Assembly (NCBI GenBank): GCA_002690865.1
Contig: NZGG01000012.1
Span: forward strand, 1-44,680
Length of the DNA stretch: 44,680 nt
Source: Gammaproteobacteria bacterium
GTDB taxonomy: Bacteria; Pseudomonadota; Gammaproteobacteria; Pseudomonadales; Azotimanducaceae
Reading direction: 5' to 3'
Shown: positions 33,301 to 40,008 of the stretch, piece after piece
Layout of the letters: every line of letters begins with the position of its first letter
Position numbering within the stretch: position 1 is the first letter of the stretch
The notes under the pieces: model-generated
Told to the model about the DNA's origin: nothing
The model's database searches: none
Seen by the model: the letters and a program-made list of their open reading frames with translations, nothing else
Program-made: the position numbers and the translations under genes

Positions 33301-33495
33301 TGTTACGCTGTGACCGTCGTGATCGCCAACTGTAAAAGTGTGCTCGCCTTCTACCTTGCGACCATCACCATAGCCGACGTACCGGGGAAGCGTAAAAGTA
33401 TCCCCGGCTGTGTGACCAATCCGTGGTTCAGGTGGCTGTTCGGCGACTGCTGGCTGCTCTGGCTTAGGCTGCATTTCTCCGGGCTGCTCTGGCAT
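27391..33495 (-). CDS. Giant polyvalent-type protein with kinase-like and three ADP-ribosyltransferase-like domains (2034 aa)
   Basis: I use ATG 33495, four bases after the previous stop; an upstream extension only overlaps that gene. Residues 112-245 look like a protein kinase: Gly loop 'FLGKGDDGMAF' (113-123), Lys132, 'HDAGWEVN' (213-220) as the catalytic loop and 'DTG' (237-239) as DFG. Three ADP-ribosyltransferase-like domains follow: 789-980 with 'HGT' at 790, 'SHFG' and 'GYDGIAY'; 1146-1310 with 'YHVALAENAESI'; 1642-2019 with 'FHGT' and 'GHDGIVFKDI', ending 'VYVAFKKTQVKSAHN'. A phage-type 'GFIMSDGALLDM' region is at 511-540. The gene is 6.1 kb, 14% of the genome. Phage and conjugative 'polyvalent' proteins of this kind are known as injected effectors; injection here is inferred from position. 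Confidence 0.78.
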   Translation of the reverse strand: MPEQPGEMQPKPEQPAVAEQPPEPRIGHTAGDTFTLPRYVGYGDGRKVEGEHTFTVGDHDGHSVTVKSDTGGEYTMKRDAVKHFADDLNQRVDVPEHPTSNGINLIREGKAQFLGKGDDGMAFDTGDGQVHKVTTSVPYNLAYFRDHRDAIRDAERQVWLNNQAIEQGHDLLVPQQFIEHGEKGFTILPKLDLSADLTREQILAYREKMQAFHDAGWEVNDQVQTGVDAQGNIKIFDTGKLAKRDMSEDRSSMDEDHWNQLGHPGKLLREHGHYDDQANDQQLKIHLRHLGWAEKMDPESQAIVLNDIAETIDDMIANNHDAKAFVIDDVRESLEQLPPSEASQALATKIDSWESDEVNKALDTRLVNAQFQFGELVNEYEGIDEDDEPHQESLDAYITNTDLFEQMIPGVSDDELAVLGFKAYESVGYDQINLAGFELDGDVIHGNGDEERVLRGIAERQEAMGLNLQGEQLEPGEPTSDGGRYEPEREPNMDTFMRNQYPKGESWGPAGFIMSDGALLDMSAGGGDQRGDDHRSIIPTDEAAERWDWEMDGQGDSGEGSTSRWGKLVQTLNRAHAIRFDHSGLLHLEKYATPAQKRAISQYINEVQPDYLSIRYGNGRNEALQEWDVENPTPSQVINQISMAEQNMLVEVGDYLQTLPQNEWPTQHQGLMAQGADLSDMDPNSYLAAIDPSVLSELEDYVLEEEIDDYEVYIRQGVEFPPLLAYAPRKTADSVALAIAARNLGMSSVPVITPLGYKPEIEAPNTDEFREFWGDSVVVNADGSPQAQMHGTTADDDIVSFRTMRGSDFGSHFGDISQSEHFLESRRANLPDGWYDNSRVYPVWLSIQNPLMTDDLGRWDPDEITAFMEEKLEEKGIPWPAFIDDDGVPDPTDWNDEAMDLVPEIANEHAWFNNHLGAWEKFKQRKNWEMLRDAMEEAGYDGIAYLNQYEGDGENNLSFIALRPEQIKSAIGNSGKFDRTDPRMRYGVEDYDAPEGGFALAAGSTQNMPDPASDESEQRMRKKESLESSDMPAVHADHMEPYVHVKPEPIPKVEQNQDSLKWLREKFQELDPSANDPLGQMLESDDWTPEQRKNWNNNMARMGYNTLKNYTGKGATQLFREAEKHNQLAFPEQPKQPDEWADDDYLYHVALAENAESIASEGLKPNQGSNFDDNMQFNIQGNVFLTEKSGIRRWQELVDQGAGSRSDNSLANQQRRVAALEADAEDFENDWGDAIWDNSEPWVTQSWEQKQADLAEAISERDRLKEMRDNYEDYTAETTRVFRVPKNRVKDYAGIDEIGTQDAAATAYKVNNYVTQQVRWAKEQVGVGEQLMGEAKDNLKRLSQIKKKIGTDKKEAEKQLTERSYDIKSQLFKLRKRVFEKSPPPREIQYKTWTERDAEGNWMVFLDQENPQTEITRTVFGAPLATKWLENPGLLRSEWTSHLNEAPDTEYQPDDGSRIYWENSPRYGTDSHPEGKWFEDDWLSDDEREAWGEYAVRDWRSWRDNSEIVAYQQELSAAAYEFVNYNPSPWIGRLKFSAEADRQWQRFQEIKDSAPPELEPWVRPLAQLLEQSRKQQSEMHELNQADDDWQMNHGEAYDEHLTTLARGQVRDLQLKVASNPNYWRWARDNYAVDDEGLPLIIFHGTKDGGWSEFGRFDVGEHIYGSTSVLTGATYTGGFTDDITPTFAVDISDIERTLRTSKKYRLNEVSDGFVLEEKLGNKPVLEAESPQEMIVKWNAWIAEGSRSLRTSGVYPLVYRLQSPMIVEGNGENWNSMNIVNYDKSFEENMQYPPIQAWLKNRSDDLSRSNATSDKGMFYDALISYLYDDVGEYIDDGKPRFVPRRENLTELAVASGGHPLVARVLQKNAREAVKVLQETKGMELQFPQALIMKVAKVLSQPPERTVDPNLILQDGPVDPNLMSKVDHENKMQLGWKTFLGEDRLATALLIEAFDLPHGSTTRELADLAEKTGHDGIVFKDITDHGGHGGPHIEYDEIEPADVYVAFKKTQVKSAHNGGNFSDIGSNAGKMLYSANQ

Positions 33496-33499
33496 ATCC

Positions 33500-35452
33500 T
33501 CACCGTGTTGTGCTGTAGTAGGAAACAGCCTCGCCGAATGAACTGAATAGAGTTTTCTGGTCAGGATCCTCGTCTTTATCAAACAGCGATTTCGCCCTGG
33601 CTTTGCCCTGGGGGTTTTCCTGCTTGTACTGCTTCGGAACCTTCTTCTTCTTGCCTTCGCCAAAAAGCCCGAGCTGGTCGCCCTCGCTTGCGTCGTCGTT
33701 GCTTACGTCGTCAGTGGGCATGACGATTCCCTGCTGCTCTTCTTCGACAATGCGGTGCTCTGTCATCTGATCGTTCAGCGCGCGAAGCAGCCCCGTTTTC
33801 TTGTTGTAGGTGTATTTGGTTTTACTTCCTACAAATTTCACCTTGCACTTATCGGGATTTTTGCCAGGCTCCACTGTTTCAACTTCACGCTGCATTTCTT
33901 TGTCGCTCTGCGTGTACCCAGGGTTGGCGTAGGTCATCTTGCGCTTGGTTGTGATCTTGTCGCCAGGCTTTAGCGAGCTACTGTTACCGGCAGATCCTTC
34001 CTTGAACTTGCCACTGTCGTCCCTGGGGTGGTCCGCCTCGTTGAACGCACTGTACGACTCTTTGATGTTTTCCACCTCTTTTTCGCCATACGATTGCTCT
34101 GCCGGCTTTTCCTTTGGCAATGGCGGAATCGGTCCTTCAACTGGCGGCCCTGGTTCCTGGGGAGCTGGTTGCATCATCCCCTGCAACTCTTTGATGTGTT
34201 TGTTGTTGATGTTGACCAGGTTTGTCGTTCCCGTCGCTCGTTCTGCCCAATGTCCCTTCTGATGCAAGTGCTCCATTAGGTAGTAGGCATAGCTAGGATC
34301 CAGGTGTTCGCGGTTCACTGTGATCCCGATCGACTCCGGCGCAAATTCGCGATGTGGCTTCCCTACTGTTTTCGAGCTGCCGCGTCTGGCGATCCAAAAG
34401 TCAGCGTCGGGGTGGTTTGTCTTTGCTGTGAACATTGGCCCCGGTTCAGGTGCTTTTGGCGGTGGAATCGCGTTGACCTGAGCCGGCTGGTAACCTGGAT
34501 ACTCGCCCTGGTATTTATCGCCTACCTGGTTTCGAGATCGCGTGACTTCGGAAGCGATCGCCTTGCCGATCGGCCTGCCGGCTGCTCCGAGCACCCTCCT
34601 GGCTAATCCGATTCCGGTTCCTTCCTTGAGCCCCTCGGTAAAGTTTCCCAGGGCTTTGCCAGCTTGTTCGGAAAACGTCTTTTGCTCGGGCTCGCTCTGC
34701 TTTGGAGCCATTAGCCCGTTGTGTCTCAGGATCTCGTTGAGTCTTTCCCTGGCTTCTGCTCCTGCGTATTCAAGTGCTCCGGTCAGCTGCTCCGGTGTCT
34801 GGATAGCTCCCCACAATTCGAGCCCAAGCAGTTTGGCAAACTGAGAAATTTGCTGAGGGCTGCCGTCGTAGACTCCGGCCACTTCCAGGAATCTATCCTG
34901 CCCGAGCTGCTCGCCCTTTGTGTGCAAGTCGGCAGCTGCGTGTCGTGGATCCGTAAACTCGTCAATTTTCCAGGCTTCTGGCTCGATAGGTGGAACAGGG
35001 CCGGTGGTGTCCTGTGTTTCTTCTCCAGGGGGCATCGGCTCGGCTGCTGGCTCTTTTTTGCGTTGCTGCAATTCTTGTATCTTCGCCGTAGCCGCTTCGC
35101 TGAACTTGCGAGTTTCCGCTTCATGCAGCGCATCGTCATCGAGATTGCTTTGGTGCTCCGGCAGTGACTCCCACCTGGCTTCCGCTTCGTCAGCTTCCTG
35201 CTCGTCAAGCATATTGTTGTATTCTTGATCTAGCATCTCAGCCGCCGACAATTTTGGAGCTGGCTTGGCCGGTTCACTTGCCGGCTCACTTGCCGGTTCA
35301 CTTGCCGGCGAGCTCTGTGGACTCAATGCTTCCTTTCTAGCTCGCATCGCTGGATCGGGCTTGTTTAGCTCTGCCTCCTTGCCCTCAAGCGGGGAACCGT
35401 CCCAGTAAGCGTATTGGTCAACCGCGTCGCGAAAACTTTTTGGCTTACTCAT
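33500..35452 (-). CDS. Multi-domain head-associated protein with HsdS-like segment (650 aa)
   Basis: The N terminus has 'SFRDAVDQY' at 6-14 and a Ser-Glu-Pro-Ala repeat at about 47-62. A helical region is at 160-300. Residues about 340-425 ('DADFWIARRGS', 'PESIGITVN', 'YYLMEHLHQKG', 'ATGTTNLVNINNKHIKEL') resemble target-recognition domains of type I restriction specificity (HsdS) subunits. 'FNEADHPRDDSGKF' at 470-483 is a common phage linker, and 'QLGLF' at 593-597 and 'SFGEAVSYY' at 638-646 occur near the end. Start ATG 35452 overlaps the portal stop. It could be a packaged antirestriction protein or a head morphogenesis protein. Confidence 0.75.
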   Translation of the reverse strand: MSKPKSFRDAVDQYAYWDGSPLEGKEAELNKPDPAMRARKEALSPQSSPASEPASEPASEPAKPAPKLSAAEMLDQEYNNMLDEQEADEAEARWESLPEHQSNLDDDALHEAETRKFSEAATAKIQELQQRKKEPAAEPMPPGEETQDTTGPVPPIEPEAWKIDEFTDPRHAAADLHTKGEQLGQDRFLEVAGVYDGSPQQISQFAKLLGLELWGAIQTPEQLTGALEYAGAEARERLNEILRHNGLMAPKQSEPEQKTFSEQAGKALGNFTEGLKEGTGIGLARRVLGAAGRPIGKAIASEVTRSRNQVGDKYQGEYPGYQPAQVNAIPPPKAPEPGPMFTAKTNHPDADFWIARRGSSKTVGKPHREFAPESIGITVNREHLDPSYAYYLMEHLHQKGHWAERATGTTNLVNINNKHIKELQGMMQPAPQEPGPPVEGPIPPLPKEKPAEQSYGEKEVENIKESYSAFNEADHPRDDSGKFKEGSAGNSSSLKPGDKITTKRKMTYANPGYTQSDKEMQREVETVEPGKNPDKCKVKFVGSKTKYTYNKKTGLLRALNDQMTEHRIVEEEQQGIVMPTDDVSNDDASEGDQLGLFGEGKKKKVPKQYKQENPQGKARAKSLFDKDEDPDQKTLFSSFGEAVSYYSTTR

Positions 35453-37044
35453 AGGTAGCTCTCCACTCGGTTCTTAAAGGCTCTGCTCATTGCTGCCCCG
35501 TTAGCGCTGTTCTGCTCGATCACTTGTCCCAGGTCGATCGGTGACTGTGCTGGCTCCCCTGGTGCTGGCATACCCTGCATTGGTTCCTCGGCTCCAGGCA
35601 TCCCCATAGCTGCTTGCCCTGCCTGCATGAACGCGGGATTCTGCAGCACCTCGTCGTCAGCGTCGGGCATTGATACGCCGATGGTGTCTGCTACCTCGTC
35701 GGCTTTAATCTTCATTCCCATATCCCAAGCCATCTTCATCGACGCGAGCCGTCGGTCACTGTCCGGCTCCTCCGTGCTGATACGGAACTGCAAACGGATG
35801 TTGGCGCTGTCTGGAAAATTCCACAACTGCAAAGGTCGTAGGAAGTCGGTGGTAATCGTTTCTTCGAGATTTACCGAATCGTACTGAACGATGTCTGCCA
35901 GGGTAGCCAGGTGAGCATCTGCTACCCCACTGCCCAGTCCTGTTGCCTCGGCTTCACTGCTTAGCACCTGGCCCAGGATAAATCGCTTAATTTTGTGTCC
36001 CCAGTAGGTGCGAATCATGTCGATCGTCGTATTTATTCCACCTAAGCCAGGCTCGATCAGTCTGGGTACAAACAGCTCCTGGTCCTCTCCTGGCTGGATT
36101 GGCGCGAGAATAATTGTCCTGCCTCCGCCCATTGCTTCTTCGGCGGCTTTCTCTGTCGCGACTTTTTGTGCTGGGCTGCCTGCCTGGTAAGGCCAAATTT
36201 CGACGCCAAACGCTGCCCTGTCCAAATACTCGACTACTCTTTGAAGGCACTCGATCATCGCGTACCAATCCCAGTAGATATAGTCACGGATGCCTACGCC
36301 GTTAATTCGACCAGCCATTTTTGGCTCGAAAAATGGTGCATCCTCAATCATGTGTTTGTGTACGATTGCCTGGCGTCGCTCCCACTTATCTAGCCAGTAA
36401 ACCAGCCCCTCCTCGGTTGGCTGGATCTTCTGGATCACTTCCCCGGTGTTCGGGTCCATGTAGTTCCTGGGTGCTGAGTAGGCAGTACTGACGCGGATCC
36501 CAACTTGCCCATCGACGTGCGATAGCGTCCCGTCGTCAAACCTGAATTTCAGTTTATCGCCGTTCCTGGGTGACCATTTCGAGCAACAAATCCGGTTAAT
36601 TCCGCCGATTCGTTTATTCTCAAACGTCCCGAGCGTCATGTAACGCCCGTACCAAAGTGCCTCGAGCAAACAGCGTCGCATTTCCGCGAACCGTGGTGTT
36701 TCCTGCAGGATGTCAGTCATGCACTTGACCAGCTGCTGCTGCTCGAAGCTCGATGAATCCTCCGGCTCAATGCTCCAGTTCTGGAGCGCGACGGCTCGCT
36801 GCCTGGCGTGCAGGCTTTCCATGATGCCGCAATCGTTGCGCATCCTGTACGCATTGGCTCGGCTATCGTTAATCGCCTGGTCAGCGCTCAGGTACGAATA
36901 GGAAACAAGCCCATATCGTCCATTCACGCTACTGACGTGCGGAAGGATCTCCCTGTTGTAGTTCGGTGCTCCGCTGGTTCCGGCTGCTGGATCTTTGGGG
37001 CGGTTATACAAAAACTCTGCCGGCAAACTTGATTCGTCAACCAT
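35449..37044 (-). CDS. Portal protein, Mu gp29-like/DUF935 (531 aa)
   Basis: The segment 'IKRFILGQVLSSEA' followed by 'GSGVADAHLATLADIVQYD' and 'TTDFLRPLQLWNFPD' matches the conserved block of Mu gp29/DUF935 portals, which are 480-530 aa. N-terminal 'ADQAINDSRANAYRMRNDCG' and the central Trp/Tyr-rich part agree. The C-terminal 60 residues are Met/Pro/Gly/Ala-rich and end 'SRAFKNRVESYL', which carries the F-x-x-R-V-x-x-Y motif found in two downstream proteins. It overlaps the KTSC-domain gene by TAATG and the 650-aa gene by ATGA. It would form the dodecameric vertex ring. Confidence 0.88.
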   Translation of the reverse strand: MVDESSLPAEFLYNRPKDPAAGTSGAPNYNREILPHVSSVNGRYGLVSYSYLSADQAINDSRANAYRMRNDCGIMESLHARQRAVALQNWSIEPEDSSSFEQQQLVKCMTDILQETPRFAEMRRCLLEALWYGRYMTLGTFENKRIGGINRICCSKWSPRNGDKLKFRFDDGTLSHVDGQVGIRVSTAYSAPRNYMDPNTGEVIQKIQPTEEGLVYWLDKWERRQAIVHKHMIEDAPFFEPKMAGRINGVGIRDYIYWDWYAMIECLQRVVEYLDRAAFGVEIWPYQAGSPAQKVATEKAAEEAMGGGRTIILAPIQPGEDQELFVPRLIEPGLGGINTTIDMIRTYWGHKIKRFILGQVLSSEAEATGLGSGVADAHLATLADIVQYDSVNLEETITTDFLRPLQLWNFPDSANIRLQFRISTEEPDSDRRLASMKMAWDMGMKIKADEVADTIGVSMPDADDEVLQNPAFMQAGQAAMGMPGAEEPMQGMPAPGEPAQSPIDLGQVIEQNSANGAAMSRAFKNRVESYL

Positions 37045-38030
37045 TACTGACCTCTATTGGGCGATCCTCTGTCCGGTCCGCCCCGGTCCGGTTGTCCATA
37101 ATCTTGCGACGGCAAAGTGGATCTCTGAAAACCACGTTGCTCGAGCGATTCGTTCCCAAGTCTAGCATTAACCTGTCGCGGCCTGCCAACTGGCTTTAGG
37201 TAGCGGGTCTTGAATCCTTTGGCTGTTGCTTTCCTGGGAACATAATTTCCAGTCACGGAAATGAGCCGGTACTGCACCTGGTGACCAAATATCGATCCAC
37301 GAACGCGCAAATGGTCCCAAACGGCACTGCCGGCTGACTCAGCTGCTTGGCGTCGAAAAGCGTTGTACTTCTGGGATGTGACTCCAAAATAGGCGTAGGT
37401 TGGGCCTGGTCCTTGCCTGGGCTGGCCTTTGCCCACAGCTGGAGCCAGGAAAGTGACGTAAAGGATCCCGCTGTATTTGCTCTCTGGCTGCCAGTAATAG
37501 CTAAAAACATTGCTCGAGCTGACTTCTGTGCTGCCCTGGCGGATCAGATTGAAATCGTCGCGGTCGTAGTCGTAGCTGCGACCAAGCGTTTCGATGTCGT
37601 CAAATTCTTCTTCCTGGCTGTCGATCTCCTGCTGGCGAGCCCTCATACGGAAGTATTCAGCGATCCATTCGTCCTGGGAACTGCGGCGGCCTGCCGGGAA
37701 AGGTGGCGGGACATTCCCAGCTCCCGGTGGTTCGGGTGGAAGCGGAATTGGTCCAGGTGGTGGTGGTGGCTGTGGTCCCTGGATCGGCGGAAGCGGTCCG
37801 CCTAATCGATCCGATGGTATTTCTTGCAACCTGCTTCCGAATCCAGCTGCCTCTGCCCGTCGCTGCAGTCCGCGCCTGAGCCCCTGCCCTGGCTCAATCG
37901 GCGGCTTCTCAATGTAGGAGCTGCCCTGTGTACCTCGCGATCCCGTGCCAAGCCCCCCCGGTCTGCGAGCGTTGCTGTATCCCCTGAGAAAGTCACGCGC
38001 CATCCTGGCGAGCCTGTTCAGCGAGCTCAT
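37044..38030 (-). CDS. KTSC-domain protein with Pro-rich linker (328 aa)
   Basis: A basic N-terminal part is followed by a long proline-rich linker at about residues 85-115 (P/G/Q/I). Residues about 172-250 ('SSNVFSYYWQPESKYSGILY', then 'VWDHLRVRG') match the KTSC domain, a small beta-rich domain named after conserved Lys/Thr/Ser/Cys residues and found in phage and bacterial proteins of uncertain function. The C terminus is Arg/Gly-rich with 'PDRGGPDRGSPNRG', and probably binds DNA or RNA. It lies between terminase and portal, with TAATG overlaps on both sides, so a packaging or head-associated role is likely. Confidence 0.78.
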   Translation of the reverse strand: MSSLNRLARMARDFLRGYSNARRPGGLGTGSRGTQGSSYIEKPPIEPGQGLRRGLQRRAEAAGFGSRLQEIPSDRLGGPLPPIQGPQPPPPPGPIPLPPEPPGAGNVPPPFPAGRRSSQDEWIAEYFRMRARQQEIDSQEEEFDDIETLGRSYDYDRDDFNLIRQGSTEVSSSNVFSYYWQPESKYSGILYVTFLAPAVGKGQPRQGPGPTYAYFGVTSQKYNAFRRQAAESAGSAVWDHLRVRGSIFGHQVQYRLISVTGNYVPRKATAKGFKTRYLKPVGRPRQVNARLGNESLEQRGFQRSTLPSQDYGQPDRGGPDRGSPNRGQ

Positions 38031-39457
38031 TATCTGACTCGGTTGTATAAGTTGCGGCGAGTTCCCCGGGATCCCCCGAGCGATTGTAGACTTGCCCCAA
38101 AGCTATTCGTTTCGACCGTTTTGCGTTTTCGGTCTGCTACAGCGTCCTCTGGTTGGGTCAGAGCTGCAAGTCTATTTAGGCCAGCACTTGCCGCGTCAAC
38201 CTGGTCAGCCTGGCTAGATTCAGGGAACGCAGACAGCTCGCTGAGAAATTCGCTGTTCCAGGATCCTTTTACAATCCTTACGTTTCCAGCTTCGGCCTGG
38301 GCTGCCAGGGGCTGGGCTCTGGTTATCTTCGCCTGCCCTGGCAATTTGACTCCACCAACATTTCGCTGTGCGGATCCACTTGCCAGGTCGCGGTAAACCG
38401 GGAAGCCAGCGAGCATTTTTATCATCTGCTGCATCACTTCCTTGCCGCCTGAGCCACCTTCCTGCTCCGCGTAAATCAGCACCTCACCACCAAACTCGTG
38501 AGCGTCTGCCTGGGCTGTCTGCAATATCACCGTGTCTCTGTCCGCTGGTGACCATTGGCCTCGAATAACGTCCTCTATGTAAAAGATTCCCCTGGGGCAT
38601 CGGCTGATTCTGACGCCGGCAGTAAACGAGCTGGTGCTGATCGTGCTGGCTGCCTTGTCCCAGTACCTAACTCTCAAAGCCTCTCTGGGCGCGTGATCCA
38701 CTGGCTGGAACCATTCACGCCGAAACATGAGCCCGTCAATGTCAATGAACTGACCGCCCAGTTCCTGGGCTGCCAGGAGGGGTGACAAATCCTGCGCCAT
38801 GCTGTCGAAAAACTCTGGCGGAAGGAATGGGTTGTCTGCTGTGCTCGCCTGGATGAGCTTTACGTTTGGCCTGGCGACGTATGGGATCCCCTGGATCACT
38901 TCCTGGTTTGGCTCTGCTCCTTTTGCCCTCTCGTAGCAAAGCTCGAAAGTCCAGTGGCTTCGCCCTCGCGGTGTCATCGTCAAGATTGTAGGACCCATCT
39001 GACCGCCGCGTCGGAGCGTTGCCCTGGCGATCCTCATCGCGTCGATCGGCTGATAGCTGGCTTCATCTAACCACAGCCCGGATTTGTTCGGTCCGCGTAG
39101 CTTGTCCGGTTTCTCTGCTGAACGAAACACGATCTCTGCCTCGCCACCGTCAAGCGTTTCCCACCAGATTTTAGGGTAGGGGCTCATCACGGTTCGGTTC
39201 AGGCAATTTAGCTTTTCGCAATTTTCGATGAACGTCGGCACGGTCGTTTCCAGGCTAACCCCCGCGTCGGGTGATACAGCCATCCATTGATCGCCGTCCT
39301 TCGCCCTGGTGATGATTCGATAGCTTCCGATGAAAGTTTTGCCACCACCGCGACCGCAAACCATTGCCGTGATCTGCGAATCGCTCGCCAAAAAATCTGC
39401 TTGCACCTGGCTGATCGGCAGCACCGGCGTCGATTCCCCTGGGCTTGCTGCAATCAA
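38030..39457 (-). CDS. terL: Terminase large subunit (475 aa)
   Basis: The ATPase domain has a Walker A motif 'CGRGGGKT' at residues 34-41 and a Walker B 'GLWLDE' at 127-132, with the catalytic Glu132. The C-terminal nuclease domain is suggested by 'YWDKAAS', 'YAEQEGGSGGKE' and 'QADQVDAAS'. Length is normal for large terminases. The likely start is TTG 39457, preceded by GGAGGCAGG at ideal spacing; it overlaps the small subunit stop (TTGA). It cuts and translocates DNA into the prohead. The headful versus site-specific type cannot be told from these motifs. Confidence 0.92.
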   Translation of the reverse strand: MIAASPGESTPVLPISQVQADFLASDSQITAMVCGRGGGKTFIGSYRIITRAKDGDQWMAVSPDAGVSLETTVPTFIENCEKLNCLNRTVMSPYPKIWWETLDGGEAEIVFRSAEKPDKLRGPNKSGLWLDEASYQPIDAMRIARATLRRGGQMGPTILTMTPRGRSHWTFELCYERAKGAEPNQEVIQGIPYVARPNVKLIQASTADNPFLPPEFFDSMAQDLSPLLAAQELGGQFIDIDGLMFRREWFQPVDHAPREALRVRYWDKAASTISTSSFTAGVRISRCPRGIFYIEDVIRGQWSPADRDTVILQTAQADAHEFGGEVLIYAEQEGGSGGKEVMQQMIKMLAGFPVYRDLASGSAQRNVGGVKLPGQAKITRAQPLAAQAEAGNVRIVKGSWNSEFLSELSAFPESSQADQVDAASAGLNRLAALTQPEDAVADRKRKTVETNSFGASLQSLGGSRGTRRNLYNRVR

Positions 39458-39999
39458 CTTCCTGCCTCCAGCGTTACTGGCTGTACCGCTATCTGCTCGA
39501 GCTCTTTGTAGTTCATCTGCTGCAAGGCATCGACTTCACCCCTGGTATGGACAATCACCTCAATGAGTCCAGACCTCGCCAGGGGATCCACTTTACCGCC
39601 ATCGTCGCGGTGAGCTGCAACAATGTTGCCGATGCTGGTATTGGCTTTTTCTGCCAATGCCAGGAACCGGGGATCCCCTGGCAAATTGTCTGGCGATTTA
39701 CTGTCAGCGTAAGCCTGGAACGCAAGCGACAAGATTCGTCGCTGCGTCATCAACACAGTTTCAACCAAATCCTGGTGCAGCTCGACTCTTTCCATCTTCC
39801 AGGCTTCTCTGCCTCGGTCGATGGCTTTGTAAACCGTTCGGTCATTCATATCGAGTCTTTCCGCGATCTGGCGAGTTGTGTATCCCTCCAGGTGCATATC
39901 CAGGGCTTTGCAGTCGCGCACAGCTGCGATCGTTGACACGTCTTTCTGTCTGCGTCTGTTTTTGCCCGTCGGCTTTTTCGCTGCCTTTTTCTTCGCCAC
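39454..39999 (-). CDS. terS: Terminase small subunit (181 aa)
   Basis: A basic N terminus (Lys/Arg-rich 1-20) leads to a helix-turn-helix at about residues 35-62 ('YTTRQIAERLDMNDRTVYKA'), as in DNA-recognition domains of small terminases. A helical oligomerisation region and a C-terminal segment ending 'LEAGS' follow. The start codon is GTG 39999 after an AGGAGCG site. Its stop overlaps the large subunit start. It recognises the packaging site, which may be in or near this gene. Confidence 0.85.
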   Translation of the reverse strand: MAKKKAAKKPTGKNRRRQKDVSTIAAVRDCKALDMHLEGYTTRQIAERLDMNDRTVYKAIDRGREAWKMERVELHQDLVETVLMTQRRILSLAFQAYADSKSPDNLPGDPRFLALAEKANTSIGNIVAAHRDDGGKVDPLARSGLIEVIVHTRGEVDALQQMNYKELEQIAVQPVTLEAGS

Positions 40000-40008
40000 T
40001 TTTCGCTC

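Noticed and set aside
33496-33663. 56-residue N-terminal extension of the giant protein
   Set aside because: The segment is Arg/Lys-rich, lies in the alternative frame of the 650-aa gene, and ATG 33495 lies four bases after that gene's stop, as for other coupled genes here.
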